Positions 8,819 to 16,179 of a stretch of 64,000 nt of DNA are shown piece by piece. Location: positions 1 to 64,000 of the forward strand of contig NZ_JOCX01000020.1 in NCBI RefSeq assembly GCF_000717915.1, written 5' to 3'. The position numbers and the translations under genes were made by a program. Each line of letters begins with the position of its first letter. The stretch's first letter is position 1. Under the pieces are notes generated by a model. It was not told the DNA's origin and did not search any database. It saw nothing but the letters and a program-made list of their open reading frames with translations. Source of the stretch: Streptomyces sp. NRRL S-244 (GTDB lineage: Bacteria; Actinomycetota; Actinomycetes; Streptomycetales; Streptomycetaceae).

Positions 8819-9286
8819 CTAGGCCGTTCGTACCGCTCCGGCACGGGCAGCCGTCGCGCACACCCGCCGCAGGAGATAGTGCAGCTGGGCGCGCTCGCCC
8901 CTGGTGAGGCAGCCGAGCAGGAGGTCCTGCACCGAGTGCATGTCCTCGCGCGCCGCATCCAGCACCGCGGTCCCGGCCGGGGTGAGCGTCACGACCTCGT
9001 GACGTCCACCGATGTTCACGACCATCTCCTGTACCAGGCCCTGCTCCAGGAGATCACCGACCACGCGCGAGACGTCAGCCACCGGCGCCTCCACCTGCGC
9101 GGCGAGATCGCGCCTGGCATGCGGCCCCAGATCCGCCAGCGTCCTGAGGACCGACCGGTGGAAAGGACCCGGGCCGCGCACTCCCAGTCGCTCGGCCATC
9201 AACACGTCCACGGCCCGGTTCGCCGCTGCCAGGAGATGCACGGTCTGCTCGGAGGGATTCGAGACCCCGTTCCCCCTGTCATACAC
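8819..9286 (-). CDS. MarR-family transcriptional regulator
   Basis: A 155-residue winged-helix protein. The DNA-binding region runs over LADLGPHARRDLAAQVEAPVADVSRVVGDLLEQGLV and is followed by a beta wing (GRHEVVTLTPAGTAVL), the characteristic MarR arrangement. The ATG at 9286 lacks a clear ribosome site, so the start is uncertain by some residues. It converges on the importer operon. About 150 bp upstream lies an iron-box-like site at 9434-9452, which suggests that this regulator may itself be iron-controlled. Its effector and targets are unknown; the neighbouring importer or the BlaI/M56 genes are candidates. Confidence 0.8.
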   Translation of the reverse strand: MYDRGNGVSNPSEQTVHLLAAANRAVDVLMAERLGVRGPGPFHRSVLRTLADLGPHARRDLAAQVEAPVADVSRVVGDLLEQGLVQEMVVNIGGRHEVVTLTPAGTAVLDAAREDMHSVQDLLLGCLTRGERAQLHYLLRRVCATAARAGAVRTA

Positions 9287-9433
9287 GTCGCGCGTCCAAT
9301 CACTGGGAGGGGAAGGTCACCTCCGCCCCGGGACACGCGGACCACTGTCGCCCACGGCACACTGCGCGCAGGGTACGAGGCACCCCTCGGAACGGGACCC
9401 ACGCAACGCTCGGCCCTGGAGAGGCAGGTGAAG

Positions 9434-9452
9434 TAAGCCTAGGCTAACCATA
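9434..9452 (-). promoter_or_regulatory. Iron-box-like site upstream of the MarR gene
   Basis: TAAGCCTAGGCTAACCATA matches the DtxR-family consensus at 15 of 19 positions, with an intact AGGCTAACC half. It lies between the MarR gene and the 3' end of the first M56 gene, both on the minus strand, so MarR is the only gene it could readily control. Confidence 0.55.
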
Positions 9453-9498
9453 GTTGCCCCAGACGCTTCGGTCTACATCAATGTCGTCGCCCGGGTGC

Positions 9499-10446
9499 TC
9501 ATTCGGCCAGAAGGGCCCGCGCGGCGAACTCCACGTACTCGTGCAGTCCGTAGGCCAGAACCAGGCCCAGCAGGGCCGAAACCGCCACCGCCGTCACCAG
9601 CCCCGCTGCGGCCGCCCGCGTCCTGCGGGCCTGCGGCCGTACCGGCACCGGCCCCAGCAGGGCTTCGACCCGCTGCGGAACCGGACCGGTACTCACGGAC
9701 AGCAAGGGACCACGGCCTCCGCCCGCCTTCTCGGCGGACGCGGCGGCCAGCGCCGCGCGTGCGATCGCGGTCGCCGCCAGCCGCCGGTCACCCACCGACG
9801 AGGCCGCCGACTCGTCCGCCCACCGCTCCAGGTGGAAGTCCAGCGCCGGACGCAGGGGCCGAAGGGCGGGATGGACCGCGGCGGCCAGGTGGGCGACGAC
9901 GGACCACAGGTTGTGGCGGCCCGTCAGGTGAGCCCGCTCGTGACCGAGCAGCACCTCGCGCTCCGCCGGGGCCAGGGTCTTGAGCATGCCCGTCGTCACC
10001 ACGACCCGGCCGCCGCGCTTGCGCCATCCCGGCAGCGCGAACGCCTGCGGCTCGGCATCCGGTACGACCAGCAGATCTCCATCGGACACCGCCTCGCGGG
10101 TGGACGCCCAGGCCCGCGCGAGCACCGAGCGACGCTCCCACCAGCGGCGGACCACCAGCACCGTCTGCAGGACCAGCACCGCACCCGCGACGGCGGCGAC
10201 CGGCACGGCGGCCGGCCATTCGGCAGCCGCTCGCGTCAACGGGATCTTTTCCAGGGAGGCGAGGAAGGGCACGTGGAACAGGCCGATGAGCGCCGCAACG
10301 GTGCCGCCCGCCAGCAACACGGCGGCCCCGGTCAGTGCCGCGCACGCCTCCCTCGGAGGCAGGAGCGCGGCCAGCCGTCGGGTGGCCGGCGCGGCACCCC
10401 ACGGAAGCACCAGGGTCAGCACGACCAGGGCCAGGACCAGGGTCAT
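9499..10446 (-). CDS. BlaR1/MecR1-like M56 membrane metallopeptidase (copy 1)
   Basis: A 315-residue membrane protein with three N-terminal hydrophobic segments and a zinc-peptidase motif LLGHERAHLTGRHN, where HERAH is HExxH, followed by the downstream ERWADESAA helix with the third zinc ligand. A last hydrophobic stretch is close to the C terminus. M56 peptidases of this type act with BlaI repressors: after sensing a signal they cause repressor cleavage. It lacks the extracellular penicillin-binding domain of true BlaR1, so it is not a beta-lactam receptor of the classical kind. The ATG overlaps the BlaI stop as ATGA, and the two form an operon. The next gene pair to the right is a paralogous copy. 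Confidence 0.87.
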   Translation of the reverse strand: MTLVLALVVLTLVLPWGAAPATRRLAALLPPREACAALTGAAVLLAGGTVAALIGLFHVPFLASLEKIPLTRAAAEWPAAVPVAAVAGAVLVLQTVLVVRRWWERRSVLARAWASTREAVSDGDLLVVPDAEPQAFALPGWRKRGGRVVVTTGMLKTLAPAEREVLLGHERAHLTGRHNLWSVVAHLAAAVHPALRPLRPALDFHLERWADESAASSVGDRRLAATAIARAALAAASAEKAGGGRGPLLSVSTGPVPQRVEALLGPVPVRPQARRTRAAAAGLVTAVAVSALLGLVLAYGLHEYVEFAARALLAE

Positions 10447-10823
10447 CAGCCCTCCTCGGACTCCAGGAGCAGACGCCTCAGCGCTTCCTCGTCGTCCCCG
10501 GACAGCGAGGACACGAACCGCTTCAGCACGAGGTCCCGCCGGGGCTCCCGGTCCAGCTCGCGGTGCATGCGCCCGGCCGCCAGCCCGGCGGCGTCGTCCG
10601 CCGCGGCGTAGACGAAGCCCCTGCCGACGCGGGTCCGCACGACCGTCCCCTTCTCGTAGAGGCGGGTGAGGATCGTCGTCACCGTCGTCCTGGCGAGGTC
10701 CCGGCCGAGCGCGGTGTTGATCTGCTGCGGCGTCAACGGCCCATCGGCCGCCCACAGAGCCGCCAGCACGTCCGCGACGAGTTCACCGTGCGGACGCCTT
10801 GCGTCCGCGCCGTCCTCCACCAT
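10446..10823 (-). CDS. BlaI/MecI-type repressor (copy 1)
   Basis: This winged-helix repressor of about 125 residues is partner to the M56 peptidase that overlaps its stop. The core LTPQQINTALGRDLARTTVTTILTRLYEKG is the BlaI recognition region, and GRGFVYAA is the wing. I selected the ATG at 10823 because the protein then matches its paralogue (12295-11912) in length; an ATG at 10868 in the same frame would add 15 residues. An iron-box match lies 52 bp upstream of the chosen start, positioned to cover the promoter. That would put a BlaI/M56 pair under iron control, unlike the second pair, which has BlaI-type operators. Confidence 0.82.
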   Translation of the reverse strand: MVEDGADARRPHGELVADVLAALWAADGPLTPQQINTALGRDLARTTVTTILTRLYEKGTVVRTRVGRGFVYAAADDAAGLAAGRMHRELDREPRRDLVLKRFVSSLSGDDEEALRRLLLESEEG

Positions 10824-10874
10824 CCCGCTACCGCCCTGCTGCCGCCCTGGGCCGATGCGCCCGGTCATCGATAA

Positions 10875-10893
10875 ATAGGTTTGCCTTATCTAA
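10875..10893 (-). promoter_or_regulatory. Iron-box-like site upstream of BlaI copy 1
   Basis: ATAGGTTTGCCTTATCTAA matches the 19-bp DtxR-family consensus at 15 positions and contains TAGG-N4-CCTTA. It sits in the only gap upstream of the first BlaI gene, just after the end of the second M56 gene. Confidence 0.6.
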
Positions 10894-10979
10894 CTGTACG
10901 GGGGCACGAGCCGAGCCCCCGTGCCTGCCCCGCCGGACGCCGCCCACCGCGGAGGCCGGCGCCGTCGGAACCGGCCGGC

Positions 10980-11915
10980 TCACTCCTCACCCGTCTCACC
11001 CTGCGCGATTTCGATGCCGGAGTGCAGATCGTCAGCGGCTTGGAGGGACGCGCCGGCCGACACGAACAGGCAGGCCAGCAGCGCCACGGCCGCCAGGCGG
11101 TGCGAGCTACGGGCACGGGCCCGGCCGGACCCGTCGAGCAGGGCCGCGACCCGCCGGGGCACCGGGCCCGTCGTGGCGGCCAGTGCGAAGCCGGGCCGGT
11201 ACCGATCAGGAGACGTACGAGCAGCCAGAGCGGCCCGGGCGATGGCCCGGGCCGCGAGGTGGCGGTCGCCCACCGCCTGCGCGGCGTATTCGTCGGCGCA
11301 GCGCTCCAGCGCGTAACGAAGGGGCTCGCGCACGGCGCGCAGCCCCGGATGACAGTGGGCGGCCAGCTCGGCCATCCCCACCAGGAGGTGATGGCGGCCT
11401 TTCAGGTGGGCTCGCTCATGGGCGAGCAGGACCTCGCGTTCCTCCGCGGAAAGGGCGCGCAGCATGCCCGAGGTGATCACGATGCGGCCGGGCCGGCCCG
11501 GCAGTGCGTAGGCGTCGGGGTGCTCCTCCTGCAGGACCACGAGTTCGCTCCGACTGCCGGCGGCAAGCACGCGCGCCCGCCTCAGCCGCTGCCACCACCG
11601 GTACGCACCGCGCAGCAGCAGGACACCGCGGGCCGCGAGCAGCGAGCCCGCCACGACGGTGATCGCGATGACCGCGCCCGGCGCACCGGACGCGAGGGGG
11701 GTGAGCAGGTGTCCGAGCGCCGCCACCGGCCGCAGGTGCGTGGCTCCGGGGACGACCAGCAGCGCGAGGGCCGCGGTGCTGCCCGCGGCGAGCCCGGCGG
11801 CCGAACCGGCCAGCAGCCGGACGGCCTGCTGCGGCGCCAGGCTCGTCACCAGCGCGCGGCACGCCGGGCCGGCCAGGAAGGGCAGCAGGAGCGGCAGCGA
11901 CAACAACCACATCAT
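10980..11915 (-). CDS. BlaR1/MecR1-like M56 membrane metallopeptidase (copy 2)
   Basis: A 311-residue paralogue of the peptidase at 9499-10446. It has hydrophobic segments at the N terminus (LLSLPLLLPFLAG) and around residues 35-55 and 80-100, the zinc motif LLAHERAHLKGRHH, the downstream third-ligand helix ALERCADEYAAQ and a short hydrophobic C-terminal segment. As in copy 1, no penicillin-binding sensor domain is present. The ATG overlaps the BlaI copy 2 stop as ATGA. Because both genes of the pair occur twice in the same order and on the same strand, tandem duplication followed by divergence is the simplest origin. Confidence 0.87.
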   Translation of the reverse strand: MMWLLSLPLLLPFLAGPACRALVTSLAPQQAVRLLAGSAAGLAAGSTAALALLVVPGATHLRPVAALGHLLTPLASGAPGAVIAITVVAGSLLAARGVLLLRGAYRWWQRLRRARVLAAGSRSELVVLQEEHPDAYALPGRPGRIVITSGMLRALSAEEREVLLAHERAHLKGRHHLLVGMAELAAHCHPGLRAVREPLRYALERCADEYAAQAVGDRHLAARAIARAALAARTSPDRYRPGFALAATTGPVPRRVAALLDGSGRARARSSHRLAAVALLACLFVSAGASLQAADDLHSGIEIAQGETGEE

Positions 11916-12295
11916 GCGGCGCTCCCTGTGCCGCCCTCTTCCAGCAGGGCGCGCAGCAGGGCCTCGTCCTCATTGCTGAGCTGGGAGACGAAGCGGCTCA
12001 GTACGGTCACACGGTCCTCGGTCCCGGCCAGTTCCGCGTGCATGCGGCGCGCGGTCAGCCCCGACGCGTCCTCGGTCGGCAGGTAGGCGAACCCGCGGCC
12101 GGACCGGGTGCGGGTGACCACACCCTTCTCGTAGAGGCGGGACAGGACCGTCGTCACCGTCGTCCGGGCGTGGGAGGAACCCAGCGCCTCCTGGACCTGC
12201 CCGGGCGTCAGCGGAGCGCCGGCCGCCCACAGCACCGCCAGGACGCTCGCCCCCAGCTCACCGGCGGACCGCCGTTCCGTATGCGCATCCCCCAT
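11912..12295 (-). CDS. BlaI/MecI-type repressor (copy 2)
   Basis: This 127-residue repressor has the winged-helix core LTPGQVQEALGSSHARTTVTTVLSRLYEKG and wing GRGFAYLP. The ATG has a strong GAGGAG site 8 nt upstream. It is co-transcribed with the M56 peptidase and diverges from a DedA-family gene; two palindromes typical of BlaI operators lie in the 60-bp gap. Autoregulation and repression of the divergent membrane protein are therefore likely. BlaI proteins of actinomycetes control targets such as respiratory and cell-wall genes as well as beta-lactamase, so the name does not imply beta-lactam resistance. Confidence 0.88.
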   Translation of the reverse strand: MGDAHTERRSAGELGASVLAVLWAAGAPLTPGQVQEALGSSHARTTVTTVLSRLYEKGVVTRTRSGRGFAYLPTEDASGLTARRMHAELAGTEDRVTVLSRFVSQLSNEDEALLRALLEEGGTGSAA

Positions 12296-12319
12296 GCGAA
12301 TCTCCTCACCACCTCGATC

Positions 12320-12354
12320 GTCTACAGTGACGTAGACCGTCTACAGGACTGTAG
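12320..12354. promoter_or_regulatory. Twin BlaI-type operators
   Basis: Two adjacent inverted repeats: GTCTAC-N6-GTAGAC at 12320-12337 and CTACAG-N2-CTGTAG at 12341-12354. The TACA/TGTA half-sites resemble known BlaI/MecI operators. They lie between the second BlaI gene and the divergent DedA-family gene and should affect both promoters. Confidence 0.7.
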
Positions 12355-12405
12355 TCGATGATGTCGTCGCCACCCGGTCACTCACCAGCAGGGGAGCCGC
12401 TCGCC

Positions 12406-12903
12406 ATGGCCCTGTCCGCCCACACGGCAGTCCCGCAGGCCGTGAACCTGCTCGACGCCGGATCCCTGCTGTCGGCGTTCGGCGCGCTCGGCATCGCCGT
12501 CGTCCTCTTCGCCGAAACCGGACTCCTGGTCGGGTTCTTCCTGCCCGGCGACTCCCTCCTCCATGAGGGAGCCGAGCGTGCCGAGGTACTCCTCGACCGC
12601 TACGGCCACGCCAAGGCCATCGTGCCGGCCCGCTTCGTACCGGTCGTACGCACCGTGCTCAACCCCCTGGCCGGTGCCCTGGGCGTGCCCGCCCGTGTCT
12701 TCACGCTCTGGCAGGTCGTGGGCGGACTGGTGTGGACCGTCGGCCTCGTCCTCGCCGGATACGCACTCGGCTCCTGCGTGCCCGACGTGGACCGCCACCT
12801 CCTGCCGATCGTAGCCCTCGTCGTCCTCATCTCCCTCACTCCCCTGGCCCTCGAAATGATCCGGCGGCGACGCCACCGTGCCCCGACCGGAAGCCCGCGT
12901 TGA
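12406..12903 (+). CDS. DedA/SNARE-associated family membrane protein, internally shortened
   Basis: The ATG at 12406 follows AGGGGAG and gives 165 residues; an ATG at 12358 is also in frame. The protein has the DedA signatures ETGLLVGFFLPGDSLL and ARFVPVVRTVLNPLAGALGVP, then GYALG and a final hydrophobic helix. DedA proteins are lipid scramblases or transporters of roughly 200-220 residues. Here PGDSLL is followed at once by HEGAERAEVLLDRYG, so the usual 50-60 residues in between, which include the membrane segment with the G-x-x-x-G and GYxxGR signatures, are missing without a frameshift. Function may be lost or altered. The gene lies next to BlaI-type operators. Confidence 0.75.
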   Translation: MALSAHTAVPQAVNLLDAGSLLSAFGALGIAVVLFAETGLLVGFFLPGDSLLHEGAERAEVLLDRYGHAKAIVPARFVPVVRTVLNPLAGALGVPARVFTLWQVVGGLVWTVGLVLAGYALGSCVPDVDRHLLPIVALVVLISLTPLALEMIRRRRHRAPTGSPR

Positions 12904-13033
12904 ACCTGCGCGCCCTGGACGGGCCGTCGGTGAACGCACCGCGGCCCCACGGGCGCCTGCGGAACCCACCGCCTCCACTCACCGACCGATCCACGACCGA
13001 TCCACACCGGTCCCTGAATCCTCTGGACGGGAG

Positions 13034-13600
13034 ATGACCAACCACCCCGGTCGCGCGCTGATCGTCGCCGCCGCGCTGCCGCTTGTCGTGAGGCACGGCG
13101 CCTCGGTCACCACCTCGATGGTCGCCCGGGCTGCGGGGGTCCCGGCCACGGCGGTCTTCACCGCGTTCCCCGACCAAGCCGCCCTGCTCGAAGCCTGCGC
13201 GGCCGAGGCCCTCAGGGCGGACGAAGCGGTAGCGGCCATAGCCGCGGTCGACCTGAACCAGCCACTCGCCCTCCGCCTGGCATCAGCCGCCCTCCATCTC
13301 CGCAGCTACGCGGCCCGCGTACTCCTGCTCGCCGATGCCATGCCCGCACGCCGGCCCCGACGCCCCGAGCCGGAGGACTCCGACGGGCGTACCCGGCACG
13401 AAGAGGAACTCGCGTCGCTGCGATCTGCGCTGACGGCCCTGTTCGAACCAGAACGTGAGCGGCTCAGAATGCCGCCCGAGCACCTCGCCCGGGTGTTCCA
13501 GTCGATGGTCTTGGCCGACACACCGACCGGCCCCGCGCAGACCCTGCCGGCCGAAGAGCTGGTGTCGCTGCTCCTGTGGGGCGCACTGCCCCCTCCCTGA
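13034..13600 (+). CDS. TetR/AcrR-family regulator
   Basis: A 188-residue protein with an N-terminal helix-turn-helix, HGASVTTSMVARAAGVPATAVFTAFPDQAALLEAC, where the TSMVARAAGVPATAVFTAFPD stretch corresponds to the TetR recognition helix and the following fixed motif. The remaining 140 residues are mostly helical and give no clue to the ligand. The ATG follows GGACGGGAG. The gene ends 50 bp before a very strong hairpin at 13651-13703 that separates it from the convergent SDR gene, its most likely regulated neighbour. Confidence 0.8.
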   Translation: MTNHPGRALIVAAALPLVVRHGASVTTSMVARAAGVPATAVFTAFPDQAALLEACAAEALRADEAVAAIAAVDLNQPLALRLASAALHLRSYAARVLLLADAMPARRPRRPEPEDSDGRTRHEEELASLRSALTALFEPERERLRMPPEHLARVFQSMVLADTPTGPAQTLPAEELVSLLLWGALPPP

Positions 13601-13650
13601 CCAAAGCAGTGCCCCTCCCGTACCCGATGCCATCCGACCGTGATCAACAG

Positions 13651-13703
13651 GCGTACAACCCCTCGACCGCCGAAGAACCAACGGCGGTCGAGGGGTTGTA
13701 CGC
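13651..13703. terminator. Perfect 22-bp-arm hairpin, bidirectional terminator
   Basis: Arms at 13651-13672 and 13682-13703 are exact reverse complements around a 9-nt loop. It lies between the convergent TetR and SDR genes, as expected of a bidirectional terminator, and has no long T run, as is common in streptomycetes. Confidence 0.85.
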
Positions 13704-13873
13704 CGAAGAATCAGCGGCGGAGGACACCGCGGTCACACACAGCGCGGCCCCGGTGCCCCGTTGTCCGGGGTACCGGTGCCGAAGGCCGGCTGCGTCGCCG
13801 CCTGTCGGACATCCGGCCTGGTCAATGGTGGCCGTTCACGCAGCGGCGCTCCGGACAGGAGGTGGAGTCCTGA

Positions 13874-14719
13874 TCAGGCCTTGGCGTCGTCATGGGCCAG
13901 GTCGCCGCCCAGCTCCCGGGAAGCCTCCGCCTGGTCCAGCAGTTCCCGGGCCTTTGCCTTCACTGCCTCGATGGCGTCGGCGCCGGCGACGAAGCGCAGC
14001 AGCGGCTTCTCCTGGTCGGCGATGGCCAGGAGGGCGCGGGCGAGCTTGGCGGGGTCGCCGGGCTGCTGGCCGTTCATGCTCTTCCAGGCTGCGACGGTGG
14101 CGGTGGTGCGCTCGGCGTAGTCGTCGATGGTCGGCGCGGGCCAGGTGGTGGAGGCGTCCACGAGGAGCTCGGTGCGGAAGAAGCCGGGTTCCACGAGCGT
14201 GGTGTGGATGTTGTACGGCTCGACGTCGTAGCGCAGGGATTCCATCCAGCCCTCGACGCCGAACTTGGAGGCGGCGTAGGCGACGCAGAACTCCTGTCCG
14301 ATGATGCCGGCGGAGGAGGACAGGGTGATGATGTGGCCGGCGCGCTGCTTGCGCATGATGGGCAGGATGGCTCGGGTGACGTTCATGGGGCCGAAGAGGT
14401 TCGTTTCGATCTGCTGGCGCATCTGCGCGGGCGTGATCTCCTCGAAGTAGCCGGCGAAGAAGTTCCCGGCGTTGTTGACCAGGACGTCGATGCGTCCGAA
14501 GCGGTCGACGGCCGCCTGGGCGGCGGCTTCGGCGTCGTCCGGGCGGGTGACGTCCAGCTTGGTGACCAGCAGGTTGTCCTGCGGACCGCCCAGAGTCTCC
14601 TCGACCTCTTCGGGGCGGCGGCCGGTGGCGACGACGTGGTGGCCGGCGGCGAGGGCCTCGCGGGCGATGTCGGTGCCGAGTCCGCGTCCGGCACCGGTGA
14701 CGAAGACGACCTTGCTCAT
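13874..14719 (-). CDS. Short-chain dehydrogenase/reductase
   Basis: The 281-residue protein is a classical SDR. It has the nucleotide-binding motif TGAGRGLG at residues 8-15, NNAG near residue 85, a catalytic serine in TLSSSAG and the YAASK active-site pair. An Arg-containing segment (ATGRRPEE) after the second strand suggests preference for NADP(H). The ATG has an AGGAC ribosome site. SDRs with this extended tail after VEPGFFRTELL act on varied alcohols, ketones or sugars, so the substrate cannot be named. It converges on the TetR gene and stands alone as a transcription unit. Confidence 0.88.
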   Translation of the reverse strand: MSKVVFVTGAGRGLGTDIAREALAAGHHVVATGRRPEEVEETLGGPQDNLLVTKLDVTRPDDAEAAAQAAVDRFGRIDVLVNNAGNFFAGYFEEITPAQMRQQIETNLFGPMNVTRAILPIMRKQRAGHIITLSSSAGIIGQEFCVAYAASKFGVEGWMESLRYDVEPYNIHTTLVEPGFFRTELLVDASTTWPAPTIDDYAERTTATVAAWKSMNGQQPGDPAKLARALLAIADQEKPLLRFVAGADAIEAVKAKARELLDQAEASRELGGDLAHDDAKA

Positions 14720-14794
14720 GAGGGAGTCCTTTCAGCGGAGCATGCCAGCACCCCGGTGGGGTGGGGTAGGCCCGCCATCCAGGCAACCACCCGC

Positions 14795-14833
14795 CGCGCC
14801 CGGCCCCCGTGCCTGCGGCACGGGCCGGGCGCG
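14795..14833 (-). terminator. GC-rich hairpin downstream of the EF-hand gene
   Basis: A long stem of cgcgcccggccc paired with gggccgggcgcg, extended by gtgcc/ggcac around a tgc loop, with a 2-nt bulge. It lies 215 bp past the stop of the leftward EF-hand gene and upstream of the SDR gene. The remaining 14720-15047 gap shows no gene. Confidence 0.6.
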
Positions 14834-15047
14834 GCGCGGCTGTGCGTCCGTCTCCGGGAAGGTGTCCATGCCTGCGAGTACGCGTAGGAGCATGCACATG
14901 GCGGACCACCCCGGGCGGGCGGTGCTGCCCGGCCGGCCATGCCGGCACGGCTCGCAGCCGCACGGGCCATGCCCGGAGGCGGTCGCTCATCCGCACCACG
15001 CCGAGGGCTCGTTGCCGCCCTGCTGGCGAGGGCGGGCCGCCCGGGTG

Positions 15048-15251
15048 TTACTTGACCAGCGCGTGGAACTCGTCGAAGTCAAGGACGCGGTCGCGGTTGG
15101 CGTCAGCCGCCATGGCCTCCTTGACCTTGTCCTTGAGCTGACCGGCGTGGCCCTCGCTCTTGAAGTGGTTGGCGAGTTCGACGATGTTGATCTGCCCGTC
15201 GGAGTCGCTGTCGATCCGCGCGAACAGTTCCCTGGCCTCGGCTTCGGTCAT
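15048..15251 (-). CDS. Small EF-hand calcium-binding protein
   Basis: This 67-residue protein consists almost entirely of two EF-hands. Loop 1 is DSDSDGQINIVE (residues 14-25), with all expected acidic positions and the central glycine. Loop 2 is DANRDRVLDFDE (50-61), in which arginine replaces the usual glycine at loop position 6, so its affinity may be lower. Similar two-hand proteins are common in Streptomyces and are thought to buffer or sense calcium. The ATG at 15251 is placed 7 nt after GGAAGGA; a GTG five codons upstream overlaps that site and is unlikely. It is a single-gene unit ending before the hairpin at 14795. Confidence 0.9.
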   Translation of the reverse strand: MTEAEARELFARIDSDSDGQINIVELANHFKSEGHAGQLKDKVKEAMAADANRDRVLDFDEFHALVK

Positions 15252-15902
15252 GGCACGTCCTTCCACTCATCATCAGGATCCTGAAGATCCATCCGGTCGC
15301 GGCCACATTCGCAGAGGACAGGCACCCACTTCACCTGCGCACGGGGCCATGTGGGTGAGAGAGGGGCAGATTTCCAGCCACTCACGAAGCACCCACACCC
15401 TCAGGTCATCTGCGAGCCCCCACAGCGGCCCTGCCGAAACCGGCCCGCCGCGTTCTGGTCGTGCGCGTGCTCGTTGACCGGGCCTGGCTGCGGGACCGGA
15501 CGGGCGGCCACGCCCGTGTCGACGAAGAGCTCGTGCCGCAAGCCCTGCCCGACCGGCGCGGCGCGCGACAGGACAGCGCCGACAGGAAGGCCGGTGATGC
15601 CCCGGATGCCACCGCCGATCGGATCGCCCCCGCCCGGCGGCATCCTCGGACGCGCCCGCGACCTGCGCGACGCCCTCGAGTTCCTGCGCCGAGCGGGTCT
15701 CGACGCGGACGACGCCGTCGCCTACGACGGCACCAGGGTCATGAGCCGGGCGTCCGCCGACCGCAGCCGCGGGTCGTCGCCGACCACCAGGCCCTGCGCC
15801 AGGCCGACCCCCGCTGAACCCACGGACGCTCCGCCCGGCGCCTCCAACAGCACCACTTGCCCGGGCGGGGCACACCGCCCGGACCCGATCGAGAGGAGCA
15901 CG
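15252..15902. other. Intergenic region without a recognisable gene
   Basis: About 650 bp separate the EF-hand gene from the radical SAM stub. Open frames exist because of the high GC, but none gives a family signature or a good ribosome site except the one before 15903. A segment around 15640-15760 reads as a helix-like peptide (ARDLRDALEFLRRAGLDADD) in the frame that leads into the stub and could be a relic of an upstream peptide gene; this is speculative. Confidence 0.4.
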
Positions 15903-16019
15903 ATGCAGAGTGCATTACGGCTCGCGGCCAGGCCCCGATCTGTGATCATGCAGCCGACCACGAAGTGCCTCCCCATGGACTGCACGTACTGCTACCTGCC
16001 GGGGCAGATCTCCGCGTAG
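15903..16019 (+). pseudogene. 5' stub of a radical SAM peptide-maturase-like gene
   Basis: A strong GAGAGGAG site precedes an ATG that opens a 38-residue frame ending at TAG. The peptide contains RPRSVIMQPTTKC and DCTYCYLP, the start of radical SAM/SPASM enzymes that modify ribosomal peptides. Two faults are visible: the frame stops right after the cluster motif, removing nearly the whole enzyme, and the cysteine spacing is C-x4-C-x2-C instead of the usual C-x3-C-x2-C. No continuation was found in other frames over the next 160 bp, so this is a remnant, probably of a lost RiPP cluster. Confidence 0.7.
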
Positions 16020-16179
16020 TGGTCGCCGTCGGCTCCGTGACAGGCACAGGTGCGGACCTGGTGTCGTCGTCACACCGGTTGATACCGGCTTCCCAGCGGG
16101 TGCACACGCCCTCCTGCCCGGGGCCGGCGTACCGTGCGCCGGTCCGCCGCCACCCTCGTGACCAGTGCGACCGAGGCTG

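Noticed and set aside
9499..11915. M56 genes as beta-lactam resistance receptors (BlaR1)
   Set aside because: Neither protein has the extracellular penicillin-binding domain and no beta-lactamase is nearby.
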